The position numbers and the translations under genes are program-made. From Bacteroidales bacterium (GTDB taxonomy: Bacteria; Bacteroidota; Bacteroidia; Bacteroidales; JAADJA01): a stretch of DNA of 64,000 nt. The DNA lies in NCBI GenBank assembly GCA_021740645.1, contig JAIOZL010000001.1, positions 1 to 64,000 on the forward strand. The letters run 5' to 3'. The notes below the pieces were generated by a model, which was not told the DNA's origin, did not search any database, and saw only the letters and a program-made list of their open reading frames with translations. Of the stretch, positions 15,103-24,922 are shown piece by piece (the first letter of the stretch is position 1; each line of letters starts with the position of its first letter).

Positions 15103-17016
15103 ATGAAAGTTGTTTCTTCACTCCTTATCTTTTTTTGTGTTTGCGTTTTTTGTAATGGGCAGGAAATAGATATCATCAAATCTAATTTTCCTGATTACGA
15201 TGCAGTAATCCTCGAAAAAAAGCGGATCCTGAATATAAAGCTCGAAAGGGATGAAGTAAAGGTAACAAAGAAGGATATCAAAAATACCCTGATCATTGAT
15301 CAACAGGGAATAATTTCGCATGCTAATGATTATGTTCCATTTTCGAATTTTGAAGAACTGGGTTTAATTGAAGCCTCCACCCTAACCGAGCATAAGGGTA
15401 AGCTAAAGAGCTTTCGGTCGAAGGACATCGAAACCCAAACTTACATTCCCAATGGGTTTATTTATTCTGACAATAAGGTGAAATATGTTGGATTTCCCAA
15501 TGTCCAGGTAGGCTCGGTTACCAGGCTGATGTATCCTACTACTATTATAGAACCACGATTTATTGGCCCATTTATGTTTTCGGATGATGATCCGGTGATA
15601 AAATCAGAATTTATAGTGAATTATGACGAAGGAATTGATATCGGATGGTCATTTTACGGAATGGATACGGACCACATTAATGTGGAAGAAAAAATGGTTG
15701 GCAATCAGAAGACCATCATTTTTAGCATGGACACGGTTGCTGTTTATGAGGAAGAAAAAAATGGGCCGGTAAAATTAGAGATTGTACCTCATGTAATGGT
15801 TTATATCAAAGAATATCAAACCTCACAGGGGACAAAAGTGTACCTTACGTCGGTGGGCGACCTCTATTTATTTTATAATATGATCCTGAAAATGACCAAT
15901 TATGAGGATCCTTATGAAATAGACACGTTTACCAAACACTTAACCCGGAATGACACCTCTGTTAGCCAAAAGATAGAAACTGTTTTCCAATGGGTTCAGA
16001 AAAATGTAAAGTATGTAGGCATCAGCGAAGGCTGGGGAGGATTTATACCCGAAGACTGTACTGATGTTTTTCATAAGCGTTATGGGGATTGCAAGGCTAT
16101 GGCCAACCTTACTTCCCAAATGCTGAAAATGATCGATATCAATTCGCACATCACCTGGATAGGAACAACCAAAAAACCGTATTCTTATAAAGATAACTTT
16201 ACTCCTTATACCGACAACCATATGATCCTGACTGTATACAAAAACGGCCAGCCTCAAATTCTTGACCCCACTTACAGTTATGGGGCAATAACCTATCCAC
16301 CTTATTACTTGCAAGGCAAAGAAGCTTTGATTGCGTTAACCGATTCAACATACCAGGTATATGAAGTGCCGGTCATGCCAAAAGACCAAAATAAAATTGT
16401 TGATACTTCCTATTTTATGATAGTGGATGAAAGTTTAGCAGGAATGACAAAATATGAATTAAGTGGGTATGCTAAAAATGAACTTGAAACAAAGCTCGAA
16501 AAACATACAGGAAATGCTGAAGATTTTTATACTGAAGAGTTTAATTTGGGAAAAAACAACTTGATTGCAAACCTGAAGGTGGAAGGGAACCTCGACCGGA
16601 CCAATTATATGAGCATAGAATTTGTGCTTAAGCTAAATTCCCATATCCGTAAATTTGCTGATAAGTATTACCTCAACATGAACATTGATAAATCATTTGC
16701 CAGTCAGTCGATTGATAGTAAAACCAGGAAATACGATTATCTGTTTGATTATTGTTCGCAAAAAGAATCCGTTATTTTCTTTACCATCCCCGAAGGATAT
16801 GGGATAGAATACCTTCCTGAAAATGCCCGGTATACTGGAGACAAATATGGATATTCAATAGAATATGAGCTTGCGGGAAATACCTTAAGGATGAAAAGAC
16901 TTTTGTATGTGGATGATCTTCGGATAAAAACAAATGAATTTGAAAACTGGAACCAAATGATGGACCAGTTAAACCTGGCATTTCAGGAGGTAGTAATTAT
17001 TAAAAAAGATGAATAG
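15103..17016 (+). CDS. DUF3857/transglutaminase-like exported protein, active-site triad present
   Basis: 637 residues from the ATG at 15103; a GTG at 15094 is possible. The signal peptide ends near CVFCNGQ. The N-terminal DUF3857 domain (about 50-260) is followed by a transglutaminase-like fold. Cys330 in RYGDCKAMA, His373 in DNHMILTVY and Asp388 in QILDPTYSYG form the expected Cys-His-Asp set. A beta-rich C-terminal domain of about 200 residues ends the protein. Such proteins are widespread in Bacteroidota and their substrate is unknown. The gene is followed after 17 bases by a relative that lacks the triad (17034-18971). Confidence 0.88.
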   Translation: MKVVSSLLIFFCVCVFCNGQEIDIIKSNFPDYDAVILEKKRILNIKLERDEVKVTKKDIKNTLIIDQQGIISHANDYVPFSNFEELGLIEASTLTEHKGKLKSFRSKDIETQTYIPNGFIYSDNKVKYVGFPNVQVGSVTRLMYPTTIIEPRFIGPFMFSDDDPVIKSEFIVNYDEGIDIGWSFYGMDTDHINVEEKMVGNQKTIIFSMDTVAVYEEEKNGPVKLEIVPHVMVYIKEYQTSQGTKVYLTSVGDLYLFYNMILKMTNYEDPYEIDTFTKHLTRNDTSVSQKIETVFQWVQKNVKYVGISEGWGGFIPEDCTDVFHKRYGDCKAMANLTSQMLKMIDINSHITWIGTTKKPYSYKDNFTPYTDNHMILTVYKNGQPQILDPTYSYGAITYPPYYLQGKEALIALTDSTYQVYEVPVMPKDQNKIVDTSYFMIVDESLAGMTKYELSGYAKNELETKLEKHTGNAEDFYTEEFNLGKNNLIANLKVEGNLDRTNYMSIEFVLKLNSHIRKFADKYYLNMNIDKSFASQSIDSKTRKYDYLFDYCSQKESVIFFTIPEGYGIEYLPENARYTGDKYGYSIEYELAGNTLRMKRLLYVDDLRIKTNEFENWNQMMDQLNLAFQEVVIIKKDE

Positions 17017-17033
17017 TATTTAAAAATCATTTT

Positions 17034-18971
17034 ATGAAAAAAACAGGACTGTTGCTTTTTACCTTATTAAGTATTTGTTTGTATTTACAGGCCCAACGCA
17101 ATCATCACAGGCTCTATAATTTTAAAGAAGATGCTGTTATCACGGAGCTTCTTCCTCATGAAGAAGGTGAATCGGCAGTGATTTTAAAGGATGTGCGAAT
17201 TTTTGAATACAAGATGGAAATGACGGGCTTTAATACCTATTCCTATTTGGTATATCAAACTATTTATAAAAATATCAGGATCAATGATGATAAAGCCATG
17301 GATGACTTGAACAAAGTGGCAATACCCATGAATGGAGTCAGGCGGATTGTTCAAATGTCGGCAAGGGCCATTTCTCCTGCCGGCCTGGTCACCCGTCTTG
17401 ATTCTAGTAATATTAAAGAAATAAAAAACCTGCAGGGTTATGGTAACTTTAAGGTATTTGCCATTGAAGGAGCTGAGGTTGGAGGGGAAATTGAATACAA
17501 ATATACCGTCGTAAAAACATCCAATTTGTCGCATGTGGAAATATTCCAGGGCGAATACCCCATACGCGAAGGGCGTTTCGAAATTATTGCCCCTCACAAG
17601 TTTCGGCTTGAGGCTAAAGGTTACAATGGTTTTCCTGAACTGGAGTTGGATGAAAAGGGAAGAAAGGCATGGACTGCAAATCTCAATTTCGTTCCGGGCC
17701 TGCCCGAAGAGGAATATTCTACCTGGACAGCAAACCGTATGAAAGTTGCCTATACCATTGTTTCCGTTACCTCTATGATAAAAAATGATTGGCGGTCGAT
17801 TGCAAAAGGATTATACGGAACGATCAATAAGTTTAAAGCAGGGGAACTTAAAAAAGCTGCCAAAGCACTTGCTGCTTTAGGGATTGAGAATATGTCAGAG
17901 GATGAAAAGATCAGAGCGATTGAAAATTACATTAAAACAACCTATAGTTTTAAGCGGAATGCAAGTAGCTTAATAAAGGATATATTCAAAACTAAACAAG
18001 GCGATGAATTGGGAATGGCAAGACTATTCGTGCTTTTTTACAGGGAAGCGGGTATTGATTTCGAAATCGTAATTACCTCCGACCGTTACCAATCCAGGTT
18101 CGATGATGATTTTCCTGTCACCACTGATTTTGATGGTTTATTGCTCTATTTCCCCAGTCAGAAAAAGTACCTCTATCCTGGTGATTTTGCCTACAGGTAT
18201 AGCCTTATACCCTATAAATATACAGATAATAAAGCGCTTAACATCCTGAACGAATATAACTATTCGTTCAGGGAGGTTGCCCATTCCGATACCAGTGATA
18301 ATGTTTTGCTAAAAAATACAAGGGTACGTCTGGATGAAAATGGGTTAAAGGCCAATCTTGAAGTGGAACAAATTTTAAGTGGGAACCGTGCGGTAAATGC
18401 ACGTAAAGTTTTTGAATATGCTGAAGAAAAAGAAAAGCAGGAATACATCGAATTTATTTCGGCTTCAGGTCTGGATGATTTTGAAATTGTCGACTACCAG
18501 GTGGAAAACGAAAAATTTGAAGCATCTGTAAATAATCAACCTTTTAAGTTTACCGGTAATCTAACCTCAGGTTCCCTTACGGAGAAAGCAGGAAAAGACA
18601 TCATCTTAAATATTGGGCGGACGATTGGTCGGCAATCTGAACTTTACCAGGAAGAAGAACGTAAGCAGCCTTTTGATATGAGGCATCCGGTGGTTTACCA
18701 TTATAAAATTGGGTTTGAAATTCCTACCGGATTCGGTATAACTGGTTTAGATGATTTTAAAACCGACCACGTGATGAAGGACGGCGAACAAATTATTGCC
18801 AGGTTTAAATCTGATTACAAAGTCAGTCCGGGCCTGGTAGAGATAAGCATCCACGAATATTATGTCAATACAATTTATCCAAAGGAATCGTATGACGAAA
18901 TTCGAAAAATAATTAATGCGGCAGCTGATTTTTATAGTAAATCGGTATTGCTTATCAAAGAAGAAGATTAA
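17034..18971 (+). CDS. DUF3857-family exported protein without catalytic triad
   Basis: 645 residues with signal peptide MKKTGLLLFTLLSICLYLQAQ. It is collinear with the preceding protein: DUF3857-like part, transglutaminase-like part, beta-rich end. Where the partner has GDC the sequence reads QGDELGMARLFV, and the His and Asp positions read DFDGLLLYF and YLYPGDFAYRYS. The triad is therefore gone and the domain should not be catalytic. It forms an operon with the active-looking partner (gap 17 bases). A substrate-binding or partner role is plausible but unproven. Confidence 0.85.
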   Translation: MKKTGLLLFTLLSICLYLQAQRNHHRLYNFKEDAVITELLPHEEGESAVILKDVRIFEYKMEMTGFNTYSYLVYQTIYKNIRINDDKAMDDLNKVAIPMNGVRRIVQMSARAISPAGLVTRLDSSNIKEIKNLQGYGNFKVFAIEGAEVGGEIEYKYTVVKTSNLSHVEIFQGEYPIREGRFEIIAPHKFRLEAKGYNGFPELELDEKGRKAWTANLNFVPGLPEEEYSTWTANRMKVAYTIVSVTSMIKNDWRSIAKGLYGTINKFKAGELKKAAKALAALGIENMSEDEKIRAIENYIKTTYSFKRNASSLIKDIFKTKQGDELGMARLFVLFYREAGIDFEIVITSDRYQSRFDDDFPVTTDFDGLLLYFPSQKKYLYPGDFAYRYSLIPYKYTDNKALNILNEYNYSFREVAHSDTSDNVLLKNTRVRLDENGLKANLEVEQILSGNRAVNARKVFEYAEEKEKQEYIEFISASGLDDFEIVDYQVENEKFEASVNNQPFKFTGNLTSGSLTEKAGKDIILNIGRTIGRQSELYQEEERKQPFDMRHPVVYHYKIGFEIPTGFGITGLDDFKTDHVMKDGEQIIARFKSDYKVSPGLVEISIHEYYVNTIYPKESYDEIRKIINAAADFYSKSVLLIKEED

Positions 18972-18992
18972 TAATTATACTGTCGGATTAGA

Positions 18993-19691
18993 CTACCTGA
19001 GGCCCTTAACTTTAGGAATCCCAGCAATAAAGTCTTTTAAATAAAAAGGTTCGAAATAAGCGACATCTTCAAATTGTTGAGCTGTATATTTTTCATAAAC
19101 TGCTTTGGCCATATGAGATGCTGAGGGTTTAAAATCATCAAAAAAGCGTGCATTGCTATGCCTGATCACCTCCTGGCATTTCAATGCGCCGTCGCCAGAA
19201 AATACCATTACACTGGATTCAAGGTAATCCATAAAGGAGTTTTCATCAATAATTTCTGCTTTTGTTTTCCTTCTTTCATCCCCATTGGAATCATAAATTG
19301 CTGAATATACTTCCATACGCCGTGCATCAATCATCGGACAGAATAAAAGGTTTTCTGTGGATTCGGTATAGTGTGCGATCATACCATAAGCCATGGATTG
19401 TAAGGTGTTAACAGCAATAAGAGGTTTGGACAAAGCATAGCAAAGTCCTTTGGCGGTAGAAACGCCAATCCTTAATCCTGTATATGAGCCTGGGCCCATG
19501 CTTACCGCAATAGCATCAATTTTTGAAATGGGGATCTGGTTGTTCTTTAGAAGGTGGTCGATGTATAAGGTAACTAAGCGCGAATGGGAATTCTTTTCAT
19601 TGGATTCCTTAATCTCAATTACCTTTTCATTTTCTGTTACAGCAATTGAACAAGTAGGTGTTGCCGTTTCTATTAAAATAAAGAAGGCCAT
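18993..19691 (-). CDS. tsaB: tRNA threonylcarbamoyladenosine biosynthesis protein TsaB
   Basis: 232 residues. LIETATPTCSIAVTENEKVI at the N-terminus and VSMGPGSYTGLRIGVSTAKGL at about 70-90 are the ASKHA-fold signatures of TsaB. It works with TsaD and TsaE in making the t6A base of ANN-decoding tRNAs. tsaD is in the same window at 40153-41172, 20 kb away. The gene is the last of a minus-strand run after tolC and the efflux adaptor, starting nine bases after the adaptor stop. That coupling is probably positional, not functional. Confidence 0.93.
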   Translation of the reverse strand: MAFFILIETATPTCSIAVTENEKVIEIKESNEKNSHSRLVTLYIDHLLKNNQIPISKIDAIAVSMGPGSYTGLRIGVSTAKGLCYALSKPLIAVNTLQSMAYGMIAHYTESTENLLFCPMIDARRMEVYSAIYDSNGDERRKTKAEIIDENSFMDYLESSVMVFSGDGALKCQEVIRHSNARFFDDFKPSASHMAKAVYEKYTAQQFEDVAYFEPFYLKDFIAGIPKVKGLR

Positions 19692-19700
19692 GGGTAATCT

Positions 19701-21047
19701 TTATTCTTCGTCCTTAAACAAATCTTTTTTATCTACTTTTTTTACATCATCACCATCATTCAGCTTTTTGGAAACAGCCCTGTATGGCCCGGTAATAACT
19801 TCCTGGTCCTCCGTAATTCCTTCTGTTATTTCAATAAAAGTATTGTCCTGGATACCTGTTTTTACTTTATGCATTTTTGCTTTACCCTCTTCCAAAACAA
19901 AAACCACTTCTATCAGCTCATCTTTTTCCTTTGCTATATCATTCTCCTTCTCATCCGCAACTTTTTGTGATTCTTTTCCGGTAGTGTCCGCACGGGTAGT
20001 TACTGCCTGAATGGGCACAGTTAGAATGTCAAGGGCTGTTTCTGTTTGAATATCCACGGTGGCTGACATCCCCGGCCTGAACGGAGAGCGGATAATACTA
20101 TTCTCGCCCAACAGGTCTTTGTATGAATCTTCAAGGATGAGTATTTTGACTTCAAAGTTGGTAACCTGGTCGGCACTAACTCCCAGCACATTGGCTGAGG
20201 TGGCCATCTCTGTAACCAGGCCTTTGAATTTATGGTCAAGATAGGCATCCACTTCAATAATACAGGTATCGTTGAGGTTAACCCTCACAATGTCGTTTTC
20301 GTTTACTTCCACCACAACGATCATTCTTTCAAGGTTGGCAATGCGCATGATTTCTGTTCCAGATGAAAACTGGGAAGCACCGGTAACTCTTTCGCCTTGT
20401 TCGATACTTAAACGCGAAACTGTGCCATCATTTGGGGCATAAATGGCTGTTCTGTTTAGATTCTCACCAGCTTCACGAAGGGTTGCCTCTGAACTACTGA
20501 CAGAAAACTCGGCGGCTTTAACATTTTCCTCAGCTGCACTCACTTCTGCCTGAGAAACTTTATATGCAGAGGTGGCAGTTTCAAAATCAGATTGGGAAAT
20601 AACATTTTGTTCAAAAAGCTTGTTGTTTCTTTTAAAATCCTCTTCAGCTCTTACAAACTGAGCTTGAGCCTGGGCCAGTCTTGCTTTGCTGTTGGCCAGG
20701 TTGGCCCTTTGCATTTGAAGTGAGGCTTCAATTTGTTCGTAATTGGTTTTATAAATTTCAGGATCGATTTTCGCCAGAAGGTCCCCTTTATTCACTTCAT
20801 CTCCTTCTTTTACGTAAAGGTTAACTACCTCACCTGAAATATACGGGCTGATCTTTATGTCTTTTTCGGGTTGAATTTTGCCATTGGCAGAAACGGTTTC
20901 AATAATTGTTCTTTTTACAGGCAATTCGGCTGTAATATCTATTTCATGTGATGTTTTCTTTTTAGTTACAGCGAGGATAACCAATAGGACAACGACAATT
21001 ATGCTGCCTATAATGATGTATTTTTTTTTGTTTGACCTGGCAACCAT
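19701..21047 (-). CDS. Efflux periplasmic adaptor (HlyD/MacA-type membrane fusion protein)
   Basis: 448 residues. A short cytoplasmic start and one membrane segment (about 10-28) are followed by a lipoyl/barrel-sandwich half (KISPYISGEVVNLYVKEGDEVNKGDLLAKID), a long alpha-helical hairpin (about 105-205), the second lipoyl half (IYAPNDGTVSRLSIEQGERV) and a beta-barrel. The C-terminal region carries a charged insert (KESQKVADEKEND). It should link an inner-membrane pump to the TolC-like protein encoded just upstream. No ABC or RND permease gene follows; tsaB does. The pump partner must lie elsewhere. Substrate unknown. Confidence 0.9.
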   Translation of the reverse strand: MVARSNKKKYIIIGSIIVVVLLVILAVTKKKTSHEIDITAELPVKRTIIETVSANGKIQPEKDIKISPYISGEVVNLYVKEGDEVNKGDLLAKIDPEIYKTNYEQIEASLQMQRANLANSKARLAQAQAQFVRAEEDFKRNNKLFEQNVISQSDFETATSAYKVSQAEVSAAEENVKAAEFSVSSSEATLREAGENLNRTAIYAPNDGTVSRLSIEQGERVTGASQFSSGTEIMRIANLERMIVVVEVNENDIVRVNLNDTCIIEVDAYLDHKFKGLVTEMATSANVLGVSADQVTNFEVKILILEDSYKDLLGENSIIRSPFRPGMSATVDIQTETALDILTVPIQAVTTRADTTGKESQKVADEKENDIAKEKDELIEVVFVLEEGKAKMHKVKTGIQDNTFIEITEGITEDQEVITGPYRAVSKKLNDGDDVKKVDKKDLFKDEE

Positions 21048-21116
21048 TTTTTTTGTTTTTAAAGGTAATTGATTAGTCAGCTAAGGTAAAGAATTTTCAA
21101 TCATAAAAACTAAATA

Positions 21117-21145
21117 ATGAGGGATTTCAAAACGAAATCCCTCAT
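21117..21145 (-). terminator. Perfect 12-bp hairpin between tolC and adaptor genes
   Basis: ATGAGGGATTTC (21117-21128) and GAAATCCCTCAT (21134-21145) are exact reverse complements around a five-base loop. On the minus strand it follows the TolC gene and is followed by an AT-rich stretch with a five-T run, so it may partly terminate or stabilise the tolC transcript. Confidence 0.5.
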
Positions 21146-21175
21146 AACATATTAGATATTTGAATGATATACTAT

Positions 21176-22624
21176 TTATCTTTTTAACGTAAGAGGTTTG
21201 CCAAGATAAAAATCAATGACAGTTGTCCTGAAAACATAATCATATTTAGCCTGGATCAATTCCGACAGGGCATTGTTATATTCCTTTTTGGCATCGTTGT
21301 ATTCCACAGAGTTGATCAGGCCCACATTAAATTTTTGTTCAGCATATTTAAATGATTCGCTGGTGGCCTGCACCTTTTTATTTGCCGCCTTATGTCTGTT
21401 AAACGCCGACACTGCATCATTGTATGCCTGCTGAATAGTTTTATACAAAGTATTCTTTTGCAGTTCGAGATCGAGGTTAGCATTCTCAATTCCAATTTTT
21501 GCCTGTGCCACGTTCGATCGGCTGCTCCATCCATTAAAAATTGGAATATTCAAACTGAGGTTTAAACTTTGATTAAAGTTATCATCTAGTTGTTGTCCAA
21601 ATTCTACCGGTGTAAATGATCCATATTTTGTATTTGGAATAAAAACAGGCTCACCACTTTGAGTAAACCCGAACTCAATGGGTTCCCCCGTGATAGGATC
21701 CCCGGGTATCGTATTTGCACCGGAATAACCTGAACCGATAGAACCTGAAAGGAATAGCCTCGGGTAATACGAGCCCTGGGCTATCTTTAGAGTTGATTTA
21801 GCACTTTCTACACTCATTTCAGAGCTTTTAATTTCGGGCCTGTTAGTAAGTGCCTGGTTATAAACTTTTTCGGCAGTGAAGATTTCCGGTTGATCAACCA
21901 GGCCAAGCTCTGGTTTTTCTATTTGTAAATTCTGTGCACTTTGCAATTCCATTAGCTGGGATAAATTAAGATAGGAAAGAGCAAGGTTGTTTTCTGCATT
22001 GACAAGAGACAGTTCTTCGGATGCCTCCTGGGCTTCGATGGTAAGCAAATCCCCTTTTGCAAGCGTTCCGGCTTCAACTAGTTTTGAGGTGCGGTTAACC
22101 TGTTGTTTCGTAATATCCAGTTGGTTTTTGGCAATGGCCACTACTTCGAGATAATATAAGGTCTGTAGATATTCTGTGGCCACAGAGATAGAAATGTCAT
22201 CTTTATAAAAATCAGCATTATACTGCGCCTCCATCAAATTGAATTTATTCCTTTTAATGGTATTCAACTGAGCCATACCGCTGAATAAATTAAGATCTCC
22301 CTGTAAATAAAGGTTGTTCGATCTTACCCTATCCGTTGCAAATTGGTTTGTAAAAGGGTCCACCCTCTGCCCCCAGTTATATCCGTGCGAAACATATCCA
22401 TTCACACTCGGCAACACTCCAAGCCTACTCTGATTCAATAATTCTTCCTGATAATTAATGTTCAGGTATTGTTTTTTAATGTTGATGTTATTATCAAGTG
22501 CATAATTAATACACTCTTCCAGTGTCCAAACTTTGCTTTCCTGCGAAAACACGTTACTGGCTGAAAGCGTAAGGAAAGAAACAGCCAGGATAAGGGCAAA
22601 TAATTTCATTTTTTTCAAATACAT
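21176..22624 (-). CDS. TolC-family outer membrane efflux protein
   Basis: About 482 residues from the ATG at 22624. An ATG at 22672 adds 16 charged residues and one at 22609 begins directly at MKLFALILAVSFLTLSAS. A signal peptide ends near NVFSQ. The protein shows the two-fold repeat of TolC: long helices with LNLFSGMAQLNTIKRNKF and LNIPIFNGWSSRSNVAQAKI, each ahead of a periplasmic helical hairpin. NSVEYNDAKKEYNNALSELIQAKYDYVFR near the end is typical. It forms the outer membrane duct for the adaptor encoded after it. Confidence 0.93.
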   Translation of the reverse strand: MYLKKMKLFALILAVSFLTLSASNVFSQESKVWTLEECINYALDNNINIKKQYLNINYQEELLNQSRLGVLPSVNGYVSHGYNWGQRVDPFTNQFATDRVRSNNLYLQGDLNLFSGMAQLNTIKRNKFNLMEAQYNADFYKDDISISVATEYLQTLYYLEVVAIAKNQLDITKQQVNRTSKLVEAGTLAKGDLLTIEAQEASEELSLVNAENNLALSYLNLSQLMELQSAQNLQIEKPELGLVDQPEIFTAEKVYNQALTNRPEIKSSEMSVESAKSTLKIAQGSYYPRLFLSGSIGSGYSGANTIPGDPITGEPIEFGFTQSGEPVFIPNTKYGSFTPVEFGQQLDDNFNQSLNLSLNIPIFNGWSSRSNVAQAKIGIENANLDLELQKNTLYKTIQQAYNDAVSAFNRHKAANKKVQATSESFKYAEQKFNVGLINSVEYNDAKKEYNNALSELIQAKYDYVFRTTVIDFYLGKPLTLKR

Positions 22625-22905
22625 AATATTTTTCTCAAGTTTAATTTTCCTGAATTCCACTTTTTGTATCATTTATTGATATTAAAAACTCATTTAATCT
22701 AAAAATATGCCATGCTGCTAAAGCCCTGAAAGCGAAAGATTCATATTATCTTATAGCTTTGGCAGCGGGGATTACTGTTCAGTTAAATACAATAATTGTC
22801 CACAATTGAACATTAAGTTAATTTGTGAAAATGTTTCGATATTCAAAGGTATACCAATTTTTTAATATATAAATTTGCTGGTCGAATAACTAAACCATTA
22901 TTCTG

Positions 22906-24540
22906 ATGACAAATAACTATATAATAGCAGGTAATATTGTTGATGTTGTGGCAAAGCGGATATTTAAAGGCACGCTGAGTATTGCTGATGGAAAAATTCA
23001 AGCGGTTACGGAGGAAGCCACAGAAGAAAGCAGGTATATAATTCCAGGCTTGGTGGATGCCCATATCCACATTGAAAGTTCCATGCTTATTCCTTCTGAG
23101 TTTGCCCGGCTTGCGATGGTTCACGGGACTGTCGCAAGTGTATCCGATCCACATGAAATAGCCAATGTGCTGGGCATCGATGGTCTAGAATTTATGATCA
23201 ACAACGGAAACAAGGTTCCGTTTAAATTTAATTTCGGAGCGCCTTCCTGTGTACCTGCTACTTCTTTTGAATCTTCAGGAGCAGAGATCAATGCAATAGA
23301 CATTAAAAAATTGCTGCAAAGAGACGATATAAAATACCTTTCTGAAATGATGAACTATCCGGGGGTATTATTTCACGATAAGGAAGTCCATGCTAAGCTG
23401 GATGCTGCAAAAGAAGCCGAAAAGCCTGTTGATGGACATGCCCCGGGTTTATCAGGTGATGAGGTGAGAAAATATATAGAGAGCGGTATTACCACCGACC
23501 ATGAATGTTTTACAAAAGAAGAGGCGCTTGAAAAAATTAAGTATGGGATGAAAGTTCAGATAAGGGAGGGAAGTGCTGCAAAAAATTTTGATGCCCTGCA
23601 TACTTTGATCGAAGAATACCCCAATGATATCATGCTCTGTTCTGATGATAAACATCCCGATGATTTGGTAAGGGGGCATATGAATGAAGTTATAAAGCGA
23701 GCGGTAAATCTGGGATATGATCCCGTCCAGGTATTGCGTATATGCACTTATAACCCAATCAAACATTATAAACTTGATGTAGGCCTTTTGCAAAAAGGTG
23801 ACCCTGCCGATTTTGTGATCATTGATAACCTTATTGATTTTAATATCCTTGAAACATGGATTGATGGACAAAATGTTGCTAAATTGGGTATATCCCTTAT
23901 TGCTCCCGTGCAGGAAAAGGCACTGAATATTTTTAAAGCTGAAAAAATAGCAGTAAGTGATCTGAAGGTTAAAGCGCAGTCGGGGAACATAAAAGTGATC
24001 GAAGCTTTCGATGGACAGCTGGTAACAAAGATGTTGCTCTGTAAACCAAAAATTGTGAACGGCTTTGTTGTTAGTGAGCCTGAAAAAGATAATTTAAAAC
24101 TTGTGGTCATTAACCGGTATAAACCTTCACAACCGGCTGTTGGTTTTATCAGAGGCGTCGGTATTCAGAATGGGGCGCTTGCATCCACAGTGGCTCATGA
24201 TAGCCACAATATCATTGCAGTGGGTACGGACGATGTATCCCTAACAAGGGCAATAAACCTGATCATCGAATCGAAAGGGGGTATTTGCCTTGTAAATAAA
24301 AATCAAAACTTGCTTTTGCCTTTACCTGTCGCTGGAATTATGTCGGCTGAAAGTGGCCATAAAGTTGGCGTTTTGTATGAACAAATTAATGAGCAGGCAA
24401 AAGAAATGGGCTCTAATTTGCACGCACCTTTTATGACCCTTTCGTTTATGGCCCTTTTGGTAATTCCAGAAATTAAACTTGGCGACAAGGGCTTGTTCGA
24501 TGGAAAAACATTTTCCCTGACATCTCTGTTCAGTAATTAA
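22906..24540 (+). CDS. ade: Adenine deaminase
   Basis: 544 residues, full length. The amidohydrolase core has GLVDAHIHIESSML with the metal-binding HxH, VSDPHEIANVLG, and later DGHAPGLSGDEVRKYI and CSDDKHPDDLV. The C-terminal domain has VAHDSHNIIAVGTDD. This is the Ade type of enzyme, which turns adenine into hypoxanthine and ammonia for purine salvage. A -7-like box TAAATTTG (22870-22877) lies 28 bases before the ATG. An ArsR-type regulator gene follows 76 bases after the stop on the same strand. Confidence 0.95.
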   Translation: MTNNYIIAGNIVDVVAKRIFKGTLSIADGKIQAVTEEATEESRYIIPGLVDAHIHIESSMLIPSEFARLAMVHGTVASVSDPHEIANVLGIDGLEFMINNGNKVPFKFNFGAPSCVPATSFESSGAEINAIDIKKLLQRDDIKYLSEMMNYPGVLFHDKEVHAKLDAAKEAEKPVDGHAPGLSGDEVRKYIESGITTDHECFTKEEALEKIKYGMKVQIREGSAAKNFDALHTLIEEYPNDIMLCSDDKHPDDLVRGHMNEVIKRAVNLGYDPVQVLRICTYNPIKHYKLDVGLLQKGDPADFVIIDNLIDFNILETWIDGQNVAKLGISLIAPVQEKALNIFKAEKIAVSDLKVKAQSGNIKVIEAFDGQLVTKMLLCKPKIVNGFVVSEPEKDNLKLVVINRYKPSQPAVGFIRGVGIQNGALASTVAHDSHNIIAVGTDDVSLTRAINLIIESKGGICLVNKNQNLLLPLPVAGIMSAESGHKVGVLYEQINEQAKEMGSNLHAPFMTLSFMALLVIPEIKLGDKGLFDGKTFSLTSLFSN

Positions 24541-24550
24541 TAATAATTCT

Positions 24551-24583
24551 AAATATCTACATATTTATTTCCATAAGATATTT
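24551..24583 (+). promoter_or_regulatory. Possible operator of the ArsR-type gene at 24617
   Basis: AAATAT-CTAC-ATATTT (24551-24566) is a perfect inverted repeat, and AAATATCT/AGATATTT (24551-24558, 24576-24583) forms a wider one. Two -7-like TATTTTTG boxes (24579-24586, 24588-24595) overlap or follow. The AT-rich content makes chance matches likely. Confidence 0.25.
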
Positions 24584-24616
24584 TTGTTATTTTTGCCAAA
24601 AATAAAATCAATAAAA

Positions 24617-24916
24617 ATGGGAAAATTAGTTCTGGACATTACTAAATTAGAGATGGCGGCCAGTAAGTTAAGGGCAATTGCACACCCCATGAGGATAGCT
24701 ATAATCGACCTTCTTAACGATAAACCTAAACTCAGTGTGACTGAAATATACAGTTCATTGGATATTGAACAGGCATCTGCCTCTCATCACTTAAATATAT
24801 TAAAAAACAAGGGAGTTCTGGTTTCAAAAAGGGAAGGTAAAAAAATATTCTATTCGTTGAAAAATGTTACACTTACTGAGATCATCGAGTGTATTAATCG
24901 CTGCAACGAAGAATAG
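24617..24916 (+). CDS. ArsR-family winged-helix transcriptional regulator
   Basis: 99 residues from the ATG at 24617; a TTG at 24584 is unlikely because it overlaps the -7 boxes. Winged helix with AIAHPMRIAIIDLL, the recognition helix EQASASHHLNILKNKGVLV and the wing SKREGKKIFYSLKN. It has no Cys pair in the helix where arsenic sensors bind metal; its only cysteines are in the last helix (ECINRCNEE). So the ligand may be something other than arsenic, possibly a redox or sulfur signal. The gene follows ade and converges with rsmA, with six bases between the stops. Confidence 0.88.
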   Translation: MGKLVLDITKLEMAASKLRAIAHPMRIAIIDLLNDKPKLSVTEIYSSLDIEQASASHHLNILKNKGVLVSKREGKKIFYSLKNVTLTEIIECINRCNEE

Positions 24917-24922
24917 TTATTA

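Noticed and set aside
24617..24916. Second arsenic sensor
   Set aside because: This ArsR-type protein lacks the Cys set in the metal-binding helix and sits next to ade and rsmA, so arsenic sensing is not supported.
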